Positions 19,990 through 31,739 of a stretch of 64,000 nt of DNA are shown here, one piece after another. Every line of letters starts with the position of its first letter. Within the stretch, counting starts at the first letter, position 1. This stretch comes from Perkinsus olseni (Eukaryota > Perkinsozoa > Perkinsida > Perkinsidae). The DNA lies in the NCBI GenBank assembly GCA_013115135.1, contig JABANP010000128.1:1-64000 (forward strand). The letters run 5' to 3'. The notes under the pieces are model-generated. The model made no database searches, had not been told where the DNA came from, and saw nothing but the letters and a program-made list of their open reading frames with translations. Position numbers and translations under genes: made by a program.

Positions 19990-21792
19990 TGAGGTTGGCA
20001 ACAGAGTTTGATATCAATGGCATGTCCTGGTCCTCAAACAAGTACTTCCGTGCTCCCAATAAGTCGATTGATGAGCGGATAAGGATAGGAGCTGAGACAC
20101 CGAGTCCGCAGCAATACGACGTCAGAGGGAAGAAGCAGATGGGGGATGCTGTTCCTGGGGGGAAGATAAGTGAGTTATTCAAGTAGCCCCTCGCTTGGCG
20201 CCATCGTCACCCGTCCTCGTTATCTACAGTCTGTAGTAACGAAGAAATGCGACATATACTAAATGTGAGGCCACTATGCCACATGCAAAAATGAAGGCAC
20301 CACGGGGCGCGGCAGCAGCAGCAGCAGCTGCGAGTCGAGACAGCATTCAGTACTTTGCCCCTGCTTAACGTGATCAGCCGTCGTTTGTGCGCCACGCCAC
20401 GCCATAGTGGTCTCACTTTTGCATGTTTCGCGCAGGCTGTGATTGCCCGGTGATACGAGAATGCCCATCGGAGATATACTCATCCTATTGAAGGAGCGTG
20501 TCCTTCACATCTGCTACCACATCCCTTCAGACGCCCTCTCTAATTATCTGCGGGAAGTTAGACAAATTGTCACTGATCGAACGAGTGAAGGGGCATCATG
20601 CGTCACTATTAGCTCCTGTAGTTGCCGCTTTATTGTATTCTGTCATCCCGAGGAGTGGCTTGTCGTGCAACCGTTTTACGCATCTCTCCATCAGGTGAGA
20701 GTCGTCTTGAAAGGTCCTCCACAGCATCTGAGCTTCGAGAGAAGAGTCCTGGCCCCGGTACTGACGGCCAGTCTGCGCAAGCACTACCAGGCATCCTCTT
20801 TGTGTACCGTTAGGTGACTACCAAAGCGCTATGACGTCATCTATGCCCCTCCCGAATGGTGGTAAATTCGTTGCACCAAGATATAGCGTTAGCTCGGAGA
20901 CGAAGAGAATAGTGAGCATGTTACTTGTACTTTTACTCCGCATCAGTCTTCTTTCTCAGCTGCGTGAAGATGGCGGCGGCGGTGAGGCTATGGGGCCTGT
21001 TTCGACACTAGGCAAGCGAAGCGTATCTTTCTCACAGTGAGGGGGCTCTTGGGGCTGATCGGTGGTGAGAGAGCCTGATGTGTAGGAGTCGTCGGGTTCC
21101 TGAGTTCGTCGATGGGCCTGCTAGAGCAGCAGCAGAGATACCGGCACCGAACGAGTACGATGCTGGTGAGATCATGGGGGTACCGATGGGCTCTCAATGA
21201 TGGGGGGTGAAGGGGCGCGACGAGTAGCGGCTTTTCTGGTATTGGTTAAGTGTGCGGGGCAGCGGATCTTTCGTAATGGTCGATGTTCGTTCGTGACTGT
21301 GGCCTCACTCAGCTATTGCGCACACGAAGCTTACTGAGAAGGGTCAGTATCCAACTCTGAAGCAGGGTCTGGAGCGCCCGTTGCCGGGAAAGAACAGCAG
21401 CATCTTCGAGGAGATCGCTGACACAAAGAGGTTGGTATTATTACGTCCTACACGTCGTGCAAGTTCTCTCTTGTCTGTGTTGACTGTAGTGAGATCTTCA
21501 CCTCAGAATGGTACCCGGGCCGGGAGCATACAGCCCCCGGCGTCCTCCCCAGCGCCAGAGTCAATCCAGACCCGTCCTCAAGTTGGAGGGGGAGACCAGT
21601 GCAGCGTCACGGCGATTGTGTGAGGGACTCGCCCCCTGACGACGGGTCGCCTATGGTCGCATCTCTTTAGTCCTCGCGAAGGAAGTTCCAGGGCCCGGGG
21701 CGTACGACATCCCGGAGGCGCCGAGTAGCCCGGTGATTGCCGTGATGAAGCCTGGCGAGGCTCGACTACCTTACTCCATGCCTGGACCGTGA
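19990..21792 (+). CDS. SHIPPO (PG-rich) repeat protein, unit 2 copy
   Basis: It carries the same repeat exons as 10395-12167: 'ETPSPQQYDVRGKKQ', 'PLPNGGKFVAPRYS', 'IPAPNEYDAGEIM', 'PLPGKNSSIFEEIADTKR', 'VPGPGAY' twice, ending 'SMPGP' at 21790-21792. Differences are concentrated in introns. For example, the last intron (about 21620-21670) has been substantially rewritten between the units. No stop was seen in the recognisable exons, so it may still be functional. Exon structure is only partly resolved. Confidence 0.65.
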
Positions 21793-21991
21793 GAGCAGCA
21801 GTTCTGCTGCTGGCCGGATCGCCCCTTGTTCAGGTTTGACTATAATTGTCAACCCGATGTGGGACAGAAGTTTACGCAAGGCGAGTCTAAGGAAGTCTGC
21901 AGGAAGCTGCTGAGAGTATCTTCGTCTTCGTCCAAGCTCATAGGTTGGGTATCTTGTAGTTTCTCCTTGCGGTCGACGCGAGTTCTCAGAT

Positions 21992-22733
21992 ATGCTGACG
22001 AACGCTCCTATAGCATCCCGAGTTGCTGTGGCTGATCAAATCTACGGAAGGTCTCGCCGTCAAAAGAAGCAGCCCGCTAAAGAGTTCATGGATCGTAAGA
22101 GTAGCTTGGAGGACTGTAAGGTTAATTTCGTGGCGCGCGACATTTTACGGCGATCTCCCCTGTCAGGCAACGTAGAGCTGGATGTGATCCCAGACGGTGA
22201 TTTCGCTCCGATTACATTCGGAGCGGCTGGAGGAGGACATAGCGTCGATGATCGATCTGCGGAGCCGGTGAGGTTCAGCACGAAGGGGGACCTGACCGCT
22301 TACTGTGGAGGCTGTCCTCAGCAGGAGCTCAGTGCCCCCACAGCAGCCGGCCTCGAGTGGCGCTTTGGAGAGGACTTCGGCCAGGACGACATGCCGTATG
22401 ATACGATTGAGGAGCCACCAATGGTGATTATCTCTTCCGTGTTCTCTCGGCTCGCCAGTGGAGCCTCCGTTCAGGCCGATGCCATCGCGGGCGAGGTCCC
22501 CTACGATGAGAGGCTGGGACTGAGTGAGTGGGCGTAGAGTCTTTCACACCACTCACCGCTCACGTCGTATCACCTGGTCGTTCCAGTCCGCTGTAGTGCG
22601 CACTGGGGTGGTTCCTGTTGCAGGTCATGACGTGTACTCCACTAAGTTGGCCGGCCACCTCCATCAGGCCAAGCCCAGGGGTATCGTCCAGAATATCGAT
22701 GCTGACTCAGCGGTTGTTGGGTTATGCTCTTAG
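21992..22733 (+). CDS. Unknown multi-exon protein, unit 2 copy
   Basis: This copy matches the unit 1 gene at 12361-13101. Exon 1 runs from the ATG at 21992 to a donor near 22267 and keeps the basic stretch and 'NVELDVIPDGDFAPITFG'. In this copy the first intron also happens to be open in frame, which gives a long unspliced frame of 181 codons. Comparison with unit 1 shows that this segment is intronic. The frame ends at 22733. Confidence 0.5.
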
Positions 22734-23093
22734 GCCTGTTCCTACCGGAGGCATCAGTCGATCGAAGAATCGTTAGCGTTGGCAGCCCTACGGATGACGA
22801 TTGGTTCGACTGTCATCATGAGAGGGTGAGACTCCTCTTTAGCTCACAACAAGAACACGGTCAGCAGTGTCTGGTTCCAAATCAGTAAAGATCGAAACTG
22901 AGCAAGCTTTGTCACGTGAATAAGAGCACCACGTCATTTCCGACTTCTCACCTTCGTTGAACGAACTTCGTTCCTCTGATAGAGAGGCGTTTCCTCTTTC
23001 ATACGTTCACCTTGCAGGGCGAGAATCCCAACGGGACGTCGTCACCGTAGCGAGTGGGGATGCACCACTCGCAGAAGTCCGGTCCTCATGTTC

Positions 23094-23347
23094 AGGTATC
23101 AATGGCAGCTAAGCTGCTTGATGAAGCAACTCGATCGTTGCTAGACCCGCTGGATACCGGTGTGCTGCTGAATCGAGCGGAGGTTCGCGGAGCCGCACAG
23201 ATTGAGCTTTCGAGACTGCCGAGTCCTGCCTCAGGCGGCATTGATGAACAAGGCCATGTCGAAATCGAAGCTTTTAGGGATGTGCTCGCATCGCCGTCGA
23301 GCACTCCTCCGGGAGCTGCCGCAGACTATTGCACAGAGGAGATCTAA
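23094..23347 (+). CDS. Unknown protein, last exon, unit 2 copy
   Basis: This is the counterpart of 13460-13715. The frame is open from the acceptor 'ttcag' to the stop at 23345-23347, with changes such as GFDEQ to GIDEQ. The sequence just upstream (22880-23080) has diverged more strongly than the exon. Confidence 0.45.
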
Positions 23348-24351
23348 GTTGAGCAGCAAGAATCCTGTTGTGTAGCTGTCCCATACCGTCCATGTACCTT
23401 TGATCCTCACTCATAGTGTGGTCGTTGTCCGGGCTACATGCTGTTGCGTTATTGATGAGTCCACAGAGAAGCGCAGGGTGGTCTCTTCGTCTCCTACCCC
23501 ATCGTTGGTCCTATGCGAGTTAACTTACTGCGCGCTGGACGAGGCGTTGATTTGTCGGCCAATCCGGAAGCTCGCGATTGATTCTGGCGCTGATCTTTAC
23601 ACGGGTCCCGGGATCGATCCTGAGCTCGAGGATCTGCCTCTTCTTCTGGAGAAGGGACAGAGTGGCTGTTGCACCGCCGGCGGCGAGGTCTCTATGCACC
23701 ACTTGGTAGTTCCCTCTCAGCACTCGAAAATCAATCTTCGGTTGTGGAGGTCAACAAACCTCTGCCACCGCGGGCGAAGGGTGGTGCGCTGTATGTGAGG
23801 CGGTCTTTGGTGCAAACTCGCCTCGGGAGTTCTTGCTACTATTGTATAGCGGCCTTCGTTTCTGCTGGGAAACGCTGATCCGAGTTTCTGTCAATACTGC
23901 TGAAGGTCTCGTTTGCTGACGGAATGAACCAGTAGACGAACTGACGACGACCAGGCGTCATCACCACTCATAGAAACTATCTTTGACTGCCGTGAACTGC
24001 ACTTGACAAGCACTGCTTGCAAACTTGGGGGTTGCTGAACTTGAATGATTGTGCTCAGCTTATTAGGTTACTTTACTCGGGCCAGACTGGCTGTCTTCGG
24101 CGTGGGAGTGGTTTGCCGCCGAGATGAGTCCCCGTAGATAACTGGACAGTATCGAGGCAGTTGTGAATAGGAATGGCCCGCCGTTCTCCTGGGGAGATCC
24201 TCACGTCTTTCTCGGAGCTAGGCTCCTCCCCGGCATCCGCCTCCCACTCAGCCTCGCCTTCCAGGAGAGCGGCTCAAGCGATCAGAAGTCGGTTCCTCAG
24301 CAGCCCGGCACCCGGGGCGGCTCGCCGGGGGTTACGCGAGGTGACGCAACG

Positions 24352-25510
24352 ATGCCCTCTGAGAAAAGTTCGAACACTCAGTGGCGACTAGGGTCCTGAA
24401 TCGCGGAAATCCCTACCCTATCAGATAAGCGACCGATGCCGATGGTCGCTATCCTCTGCTAAGCCTGGTTATGGAGTGCTGCAATTGAGGGACAACAGTG
24501 AAGAGACCTTCTGGCAGAGCGATGCTATGTCGGCCATTGCCCGATCAATGGACGATCAGAGGGTCCAGCCCGGTGTAGTTAACCATAGCATTGACTTGGA
24601 GTTTATCAACGGCCTTGAGAAAGTCACTGTAAGTGAAGGGAACTGCTCACTGGAGGTGATGACTCTTCCAGTGTTGCCTCTTGACCCGGGCTTTCAATAG
24701 ACCCTTCCCGGATTCCAACAGGGCTCTGAGCATCGCCTTTTACACGCTTGAATCAATCTTGCGAATGCTCCCTAGATTCAAGAGAAGTCCGTTGAACACC
24801 TCTGAGCAGATGGGTGTACTCATGAGTAATTCTTCTCAGGAGGTGCATCTGTTCGTTTCCTACAAGGCCGATGAATCGTACACTCCATCAGTGATCTCCC
24901 TCAGGATGGGCAACACTCTCTTCGACCTCAACGTGAGCGACGCCGCACTATTCATCCTCGAACGAACTGCTGTTCTGTCGTCAGGAAGTCCAAAGGTTGA
25001 CTCTGTACCAGCCCGAGGGATGGATAATCATACCCTTGGCACTCGTCTCGGCACCCGACAATCCTCAGTAAGTGTACTGAGCCCTTTGATGGTAGAGTAG
25101 AGAAGCGGGTCTAGTTGCGATTGGAGTGGTACTGAGCGCGTCGAACTGAGTAGGGCTTCGCGGTCACTTTTATTGTGGCTGTTGACCGGCCTGTTAGTTA
25201 CTACCTTCAACGAGGGGTTACCTTTCGTGATGACATAGTGGCCCAGTTGTTCGTTCGGACATTCTACCTCCAGTTGGCCGTACTCAGCAACCATCAGGTA
25301 GGACATGCCACTCTTGAGCTTCTACCACTACCACCATTACCAAGAGACACGTTTCAGAACGGTCGTGACACGCATATACGGCAAGTTCGCGTGTACGGCC
25401 CGAGACCTCCTCAGCCGTCGATGGCTGTCATGCCGGGTGGAGAAGAGGAAAATTGGGGACTTTCTTTTTTCAACACCACGAGTATGCGGTCTGGCGAAGC
25501 CCTGCGTTGA
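24352..25510 (+). pseudogene. APC10: APC10, unit 2 copy with a destroyed first splice donor
   Basis: All six exons are present and the DOC-domain exons remain open ('[15 protein letters not shown]', '[15 protein letters not shown]', '[11 protein letters not shown]', '[15 protein letters not shown]'). The donor of intron 1 reads 'ggcga/ctaggg' at 24388 where unit 1 has 'ggcga/gtaggg'. Retaining that intron leads to a stop four codons later. Unless a cryptic donor or a downstream start is used, this copy cannot make a normal protein. The exon sequences are otherwise healthy, so the loss may be recent. Confidence 0.75.
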
Positions 25511-25659
25511 GCTCTGCCGAGCAGCTTGCATGCACCATTTCATCGATAGTCTCACTTGTTTCGTTGAGTTCACACAAGGCCGAAGGCGTGCCTCTTCCAC
25601 TCCTGCGCGAGCGGTGCGCAAAATCGCCACCCGAAAACCTTCAGGATACTCGGTTGTGT

Positions 25660-26244
25660 ATGCGTAGAACAGACCGCCGCCATCGGCGTCGGAAGGCTCA
25701 GGAGAGCTCTGAGGCTAGGGAGTGGCTTGAAGTTCTGTTACGAGAGACTCGGAAAAGAGCCGTAGGCAACGTCATGTGAACTGTTCTGCGTACCTGTGCC
25801 TTCGGTCGTGCTTCAGATTGAAGAGCTCCTTACCGAGGAACGACGGCTAGAGAACACCGAAAATATCCGAGTTTTGGACAGGATGCTGGGTGACTTGAAG
25901 TGCCGGCATTGAGTGCGATCTGGGAAGGGGATCATGAGCATCGCCGTTCCAGGTTGCGTCGTCCCGAGACCGAATCTCGCGCTGCGGGCTACTTGAAGAA
26001 CAACCATGAGACAAGGGAGAGGTCACAACACCCGATGAGTGCAGGATTAGAAGCTTCTCAAGGTTCCGGCTTCCTGTTAATCCACTCGGATAATGACACC
26101 AGAGTTGATCACAATGGCACTACCCTTGCTGTAGACCCGGTGCGGCCCCCTGACCCCGGCTGCATCGCTGATGAGCTCGGTAGGAAGGGTCCATTCAAGT
26201 CGGCGGTCCTCAATCGGCTACGGGAGTTACGCGCTGCCCCCTAA
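25660..26244 (+). pseudogene. 164-aa unknown protein, unit 2 copy with a destroyed second donor
   Basis: It starts at the ATG 25660 and matches 16037-16621. The donor of intron 2 reads 'cggca/ttgag' at 25909 where unit 1 has 'cggca/gtgag'. Reading through gives 'CRH' followed by a stop, which would truncate the protein at about residue 68. The third exon remains open and nearly identical. Confidence 0.75.
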
Positions 26245-26473
26245 TGATCGGGAGGATGTATCATGCTTCTCCAGCTTCTATGTCGAGTCTGGCTTCTTGA
26301 TTTTTCAATGATTCCAATTGCAACCGTTTTCCGCCCATTGACCGCAGTACCGCGTCGCATCACGGGTGCACGAACAGCTGGCATCGTGTGCAGCGACTTC
26401 AGGAGGTCAGTAACGGCCCTGCCTAGTAATGGTAGGGAGCTCACTACGCGTGGCAAACTGGCTTGGCTTCGGG

Positions 26474-26841
26474 TTACGTGAACTTCCGTTGAGGATTTGT
26501 AACAACCTCTTCCTTTTCTAGTCTCAAGTTGCGAAGCTCGACAAAGAATAAGTCAACCAGTGGGGTCACCCATTCACCGGTAGACTGAGTTTCCGTCGTC
26601 GGGACAGTAGCCCTCGAGAACACATCTGGGAGGGGAGTGACAACCGCGGTTCAACGTACTTCTTTGCAGTGTAGGCTATGTAGTACTTCGACGGTCGAAG
26701 CTCGACCGGTGATAGCAGGAACGTGACGCGGTGCCGCTGTCTCTTTCGATAACGTTTATATACGAGTAAAATTTTCCGGTTGCGCACATCTTCGCGCACA
26801 TGTATAAACTTCACCCAATCGTCGGTCACTGCGTATCTCAC
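26474..26841 (-). pseudogene. Small minus-strand gene, unit 2 copy, disrupted
   Basis: Relative to the unit 1 copy (16852-17182) this copy has a 2-base insertion in exon 1. After the intron the frame hits a stop in 'GNSVYR'. A deletion of about 8 bp also removes the segment that encodes 'GFMA' in unit 1. An alternative upstream frame ('VKFIHVREDVRNRK') is open here, so which copy holds the ancestral start is unclear. Confidence 0.55.
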
Positions 26842-26891
26842 ATCATGCTTTCGGCTGTATTAGATTTCGCGCTCGCCCATAAATTGTTTGA

Positions 26892-28287
26892 ATGGTCCTC
26901 ACTCCGGCTCGAAAGCGGCAGAACAGCGAGCCAGCAGCATCCGAAGCCAGCACGGCTCATGATCGACCTGAAGACACAGTCCAGGCGAAACGACGGCGAA
27001 CGGGCGGCTCCCACAACCCGCAAGTATTCGGCATAAGTCAACGGCAGTGGCGACAGAAGTCCTATCGAGATCTCTGCGCTGTTATGTTGCGGTGGATGCG
27101 ATCGAAGGACCGGAATCAATTCTTCTACTTTCCAGTGGACGTGAACGAAGTGCCGACGTACCGAGATATCATCAAGAATCCGATGAGTTTTGATCTCATG
27201 GAGGCCCGAGCGTCCAAGAGGGCTTATAAGACAGTAGACGATATACAGAAGGACTTCAAGCTTATATGCAAGAATGCAATGACCTTCAACCCGGAAGGGT
27301 CGATATGGTATCGGGCGGCAGAGGTAAGTTACGATTGGAGTGGTATCGGCGGTTGATGGATAAATATTTTTAGAAACTGCTAGCGGAAGGCGAAAAACAA
27401 TTCGATCTGGCTCAACTGCATGGTCTGAGACTTCCAGATGAGAGCATGGAATCCGCGCCGGGAGCTGCCACCAGCCGGGCCGGGTCGAGACGTTCGTACA
27501 CTAGGAGAGATCATGGTAGTGATGGATGGCTCATACTTTGGGCCTTTGCGAGCCCATTGTCGTAGTTCACAGCGCACAGTTTTCACTCGCGATTGAGGGT
27601 GACCAGGAATGTTATTTGGTAGCGAGCTGCTATTGTGAGGCATCTTTATCTTGAAGGCCCTGGACGAGGCCCTGTTTGAAGGCGTTCTCCCAGGTACTGC
27701 GCAAATGCACCGCAACAGTACGGAAGTCGAAAAGATACCACCGAGTATTCGAAATGCGATGCACGGCATAGAGTATAGTGGCACACCGTTGAACATGACG
27801 AAGGATCTTCTGGAGGCCTATGCGAACGTTGTGGAGGAGAATAGGTTCTCCAATAGGGGCGCACCAAATATGCTTGTACGTGTTGGACCTAGTACCAACT
27901 TTTCCACAAATCTCGGCAAGGCTGGAGGGTCATCCGTTCTTCCGGGGTGAACTTGAGCCCAAGAGCGCCGAGAAGAGCATGAGGCGGTTCCTTGATGGTA
28001 TAGAAGGCCTTCCCGAGGACCTCGTCGAACGGCATTTACGCAAGCGATTGGACGGGTGTAAAAGTGTGGTGGCGCCGTTGAACGACTGTCGGGTGTTTGG
28101 ACTGGACACAGAGGACTTCGTGGCCTTCAATGGGACACTGAGAGTGGAGAGAGAGTTTACCGGATACATACTGGGAGTTGGTTATGAGAATGCGATGCAG
28201 GCTGCTGGGTTGAGTGATACGGGTAGTAAGGGGGCAGGGCTTTTGGGTTGTCGTAGTGGTTCGGTTATTTGTCGTTTGGTAGTGTAG
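26892..28287 (+). CDS. Bromodomain protein, intact copy
   Basis: Four exons (26892-27323, 27374-27515, 27640-27875, 27928-28287) join in phase into about 389 residues. The N-terminus is basic (KRRRTGG, possible nuclear signal). The bromodomain spans about residues 45-150: 'VMLRWMRSKDRNQFFYFPVD', 'VPTYRDIIKNPMSFDLMEA', and 'CKNAMTFNPEGSIWYRAAE', where the conserved acetyl-lysine-binding Asn is in 'CKNAMTFN'. The C-terminal half ('LEPKSAEKSMRRFLDG', 'CRVFGLDTEDFVAFNGTL') is unassigned, though a BRD7/9-like nuclear role is possible. The last exon may be further spliced. This is the only complete copy after the duplication. Confidence 0.8.
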
Positions 28288-28299
28288 GCTGGGGGACGC

Positions 28300-28940
28300 T
28301 TGCGAACATGATGGTATTATCTAACGACTTCGGTCGTCTGTTACTGGCTTTTCTGGTTCTGGTTACTGGAAGGACTTCTATTTCGAAGTTGGCGGGATTA
28401 GCGGCCTGCAGAGAGTCGAGCCTTTGAATGGGATTGTTCGCAGGTGTTGATACGGTGCCGCTGAAGGAGATGGCTCAACGCCACAGAGCTGCGCGGGAGA
28501 AACAAATACAGAGTGTTAGAGGGAATGAGGGCTGGTGGGACGCAGACTTCTGCTACTGTTAGCGGAGCGAGGTAGTTGGGGGACGCTGTCAAGTCGGCGA
28601 CTCGGAGTCGGGAGAATGCGCTGGGATAGCGACCACGGCAAACAGCTAAAAACGTGCTCAGGGCTGTTGTAGCTCGTGAGGCCACCATGGAGCAAGTCGC
28701 TTGTACCAACCTGATGACGTGTACGAGTGCTGACCGCTGGCTGTGCTTTTCATGGCCTCTTTATTTCTCTGAGGTTTATCTCGCTATCCGAATTCTACTG
28801 AAGAAAGCGGGAAACTTGGGTCGTTCGTCGCGTATTATACGAACGTGCTACTGGATTTGTTTTCGGCGCCACAGGCCGTGTGCGCAAGTGCCTGTGAGAG
28901 AATTGTCTTCTGGGGAGTACGATCGACGCTCTCTCCTGCT
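28300..28940. other. Gene-poor spacer downstream of the bromodomain gene
   Basis: Open frames are short and lack convincing starts or splice sites. A segment of about 40 bp (28651-28690) is repeated at 31367-31406. Confidence 0.3.
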
Positions 28941-28979
28941 TAGGGAATGAACACTGCGCCCGTTGAGTGCCTTAAATTG

Positions 28980-29523
28980 GCTCTTGTTTTCAGGACTGGG
29001 CCCACTGCGGCTGCGAGACAGGCATATCTTACTCCCGCTACGACGTCTTGGTCTGCACGTTATAACCAGAGTACAGTGCGGCCACCAGTAGCCACTACTC
29101 CGTACAATCAAGCAGCTCAGTGGGCAGCCCTGAATCAGGCTAATAGAACAGCCCACCTCAGAGCTCAGCAGCAGGTGGATGGTCGGCGACCTATGAGTAT
29201 CCTAATCCTTCCCTGTGCGTAGGCCTCGGCACGGACACGACCTGCAGTTGCTGCCGCTGGACAGAGTGCCTTTCCTTACCGAACAGGCATGCAGCAAGTG
29301 TAATAGGGGACGTCGATGGACGCTCGCCTATCCCATGTCTTGTCAGGTTCAGTACCACTCCTTCTCTGACTCCTGGTATGGTAGCGCCTCCTGCAGGCAG
29401 TGCATTAGCAGAGTTCCAACAGCGCTTAGCCAGCGCCAGCCCAGAGCAGCAACAGATGCTTCTCCGCAGTTTGGGTGAGGCGGCGCAGCGGCATCATCAA
29501 GCTGCTAGTGGCAAGACTAGCTG
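28980..29523 (+). CDS. Gln/Ala/Pro-rich C-terminal exons, weak MLLE-like end
   Basis: Three exons join in phase. The first holds 'RPPVATTPYNQAAQWAALNQ' and the second 'ASARTRPAVAAAGQSAFPYR'. The last ends 'FQQRLASASPEQQQMLLRSL' before a short tail and the stop near 29523. The order of a Pro/Gln-rich linker followed by 'LASASPEQQQMLL' recalls the linker and first helices of the poly(A)-binding protein MLLE domain. However, no RRM exons were found upstream and the domain would be truncated. Treat the resemblance as suggestive only. The 5' end is unknown. Confidence 0.35.
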
Positions 29524-29639
29524 AATACGTACTAATCTGACCTACTGTGGAGGTGTGCTTCGCTCCGCTGTGAGTTATGAATTTTTTGTATCATTTTATG
29601 TAGTATTGTAGTGGACATTTCAAGAGAGTTGTGTTGGTA

Positions 29640-30868
29640 GTGCTAGCATTGGTGGAGGCATGGCACGATCAGTAGCTTGTCAGCCATGCGGTCGTGGCTT
29701 GCGCTATGTCGATGGACCTGTTTCACAACAGTCGGTATGGGACGGTTGGACGACGGTCGGTGTGGTACCTCATGTCGATCGATATCATTCAGATTGTCTG
29801 ATGCTTTGTCTATCATCAACAACAGCCGATGGTGGAACAGTGCAAAGTCTCCCCAGCTTGGTAACGGCCTCTCTAGCGGGACAGCCGCTGTGGAATGTGG
29901 TGCTATTGTGGATGTCTACTGCTTGCGTAAGTATCCTAGTTACGACTTCGCCAATCATAGACCACCAGAGGATCAATAGTGGGTATTATCGAGACTCGAT
30001 AGCGCTACTCACCGTCTGACTCTGCTTTGAGGAGGTTTCCTTGGGTCGCGTCTGGCTGGCCGCTTGGCCTTCACAATCAGCCGAAGTACGCTATAGTACA
30101 GGAAGCTGAGATGGTCCCCTAGGGTGCTGCGCAACGTTCGAATTCATACGAGGCAGCGGACAAGATGTACAGCGTCCTGTCCTGATTGTTCGCTTCTACC
30201 TTCTCAGGTTGTTGTTTTATCATTGATTTACATATATTTGTACTTCCGTCCCGTTGAGCCGGAGAGCCCACAAAGGGCGACCAAGCATATCGAGACAGCC
30301 AGCACTGAAGAGGTGGTAGTACCCTGTTGGTGTATCGGGGAGGGTGGACTTTATCATTTCGAGAGCGGAATGCCCTAGCGCGTTCTCCGAGAGCAACACA
30401 GGAAATTGTTGCATAACTTGGCACGTGCAGCTATTGATCGGTCTCAAGCTGGTGGTCTCGAAGCGCTTCTGAGGCCAGCGTGTAACTCACTAGTTGTACG
30501 AATAATTTCGAACCTTTGAAGCTTGCCGCTGGAGGCCATCTGATGCAAGTGAATCGAGCTGGTCAGATACAGCGCGTTGTTGAGAAGGGTGTGACAGCAT
30601 CCGCAGAGGCCCAGCCGACTGACAATCAGGAGCGGAGGAAATCGCCTAGCGAAGAGGTACTGGGAGCAGTTCCATCGCTGGTTTACGGTCGGGCCACCGT
30701 CAGTGTTTTGCGCATTGAACCTCGCGCATCTTCCACACTCCTGTCGGGTGTGGTCGGGAGCTCTCATGACATCGTTGCTTGGTGTGTTTTAGGAACGAGA
30801 GAAGAATCAGCGTCTTGCCCAAAGGGCATCCGACTGCTTCGAAGAATTCAGTAATTCAACCACTCCAT
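29640..30868 (+). CDS. Unknown multi-exon gene with a charged helical C-terminus
   Basis: The clearest exons are 30378-30470 ('RVLREQHRKLLHNLARAAID'), 30523-30657 ('LAAGGHLMQVNRAGQIQRVV', then 'QERRKSPSEE') and 30793-30868 ('EREKNQRLAQRASDCFEEF'). The last reaches a TGA at about 30866 after a long intron ending 'gtgttttag'. Exons between 29640 and 30370 are guesses. No family was recognised. The charged, Gln-rich helical character suggests a coiled coil. Confidence 0.4.
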
Positions 30869-31145
30869 GAGGAGGAGATAAACTCCTTGACTAAAATTAG
30901 GAATCTTTTCGCCGAGGTAGGTCGTTCTACGACAACAGCTAACCTGAGTAGTCCCCCCCTTAGGTCGAACGGGCTAGTCCTACGCGATCTGGAGTCGTTT
31001 CGGCTGAGACTATCATCTGCAGCAAACTAGTAGAGAGTGATGTAGGTTTTCAGCGAGGGGAATGTCGTACGTTATTTAGTCGTCCAATTGTGCCACCATT
31101 TGACGTTCCGAAATAGGGCAAAGTTCATGGTGCAGAGACATGACG

Positions 31146-31271
31146 ATGAACTTCACTGCAGTGGACGGGGCCGTTCTTCATACGTTATCGTATGGTCACG
31201 CCGTTGTCTTCTCTCGTCACGGGAGTAACCAGAGGCTCTGGGATAGCACCGAATACACCTCCCGATTCTGA
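31146..31271 (+). CDS. Short open frame, possible exon or 41-aa protein
   Basis: The ATG at 31146 opens 'MNFTAVDGAVLHTLSYGHAV', which runs to a TGA at 31269. It is probably part of a larger spliced gene in 31100-31740, where a second open stretch (31518-31733, 'TEAETLLLVNFNAKDTT'-like) occurs. No joining was established. Confidence 0.2.
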   Translation: MNFTAVDGAVLHTLSYGHAVVFSRHGSNQRLWDSTEYTSRF

Positions 31272-31739
31272 CAAGAGCAGGGAGATACCTTGAACGTGGC
31301 GAAGCGAGGTTGAATGGAGCACTGGTCACCATCTACAACTCCACCAGTTGAAGACTTCCACCAGAGAACGTGCTCAGGGTCGTTGTAGCTCTCGAGCCCA
31401 CCATGGGCCATGGCCATTGGTGGTCGTTCTTTCTTGAGCTGTATTGGGTAGACCTCACTTGCGACGCGAGACAAACGTGAGGTTCCGTGTTCTCGTCTTT
31501 AGCGACTTGTAGCCGAAGTGGATGTGTCATGGATTCGGTCGCGGCTCCCTAGAGCTCCTGATTTTGGCGGTCAACCATTGACCGCTTCATTGCCTGTGTC
31601 GACTCGAACTAACGAGGCAGAAACACTGTTACTGGTTAATTTCAACGCTAAGGATACGACGCTATTAGCTACTTGCTGCAAGAACCTGCTCATCTCACTA
31701 TTTATCCAGATTGTGTCATTCGGTTCACGGTGAACCGTT

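Larger units (their letters stand above)
18869..27267 (+). repeat. Tandem duplication, unit 2
   Basis: This is the second copy of 9208-17286 plus 18507-18868. It ends where the bromodomain reading frame continues uninterrupted ('cttatatgcaagaatgc' at 27261). The right end of the original locus is therefore preserved here and the left end in unit 1. Unit 2 does not carry the 1220-bp element, so it gives the empty insertion site near 26905. Confidence 0.95.
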
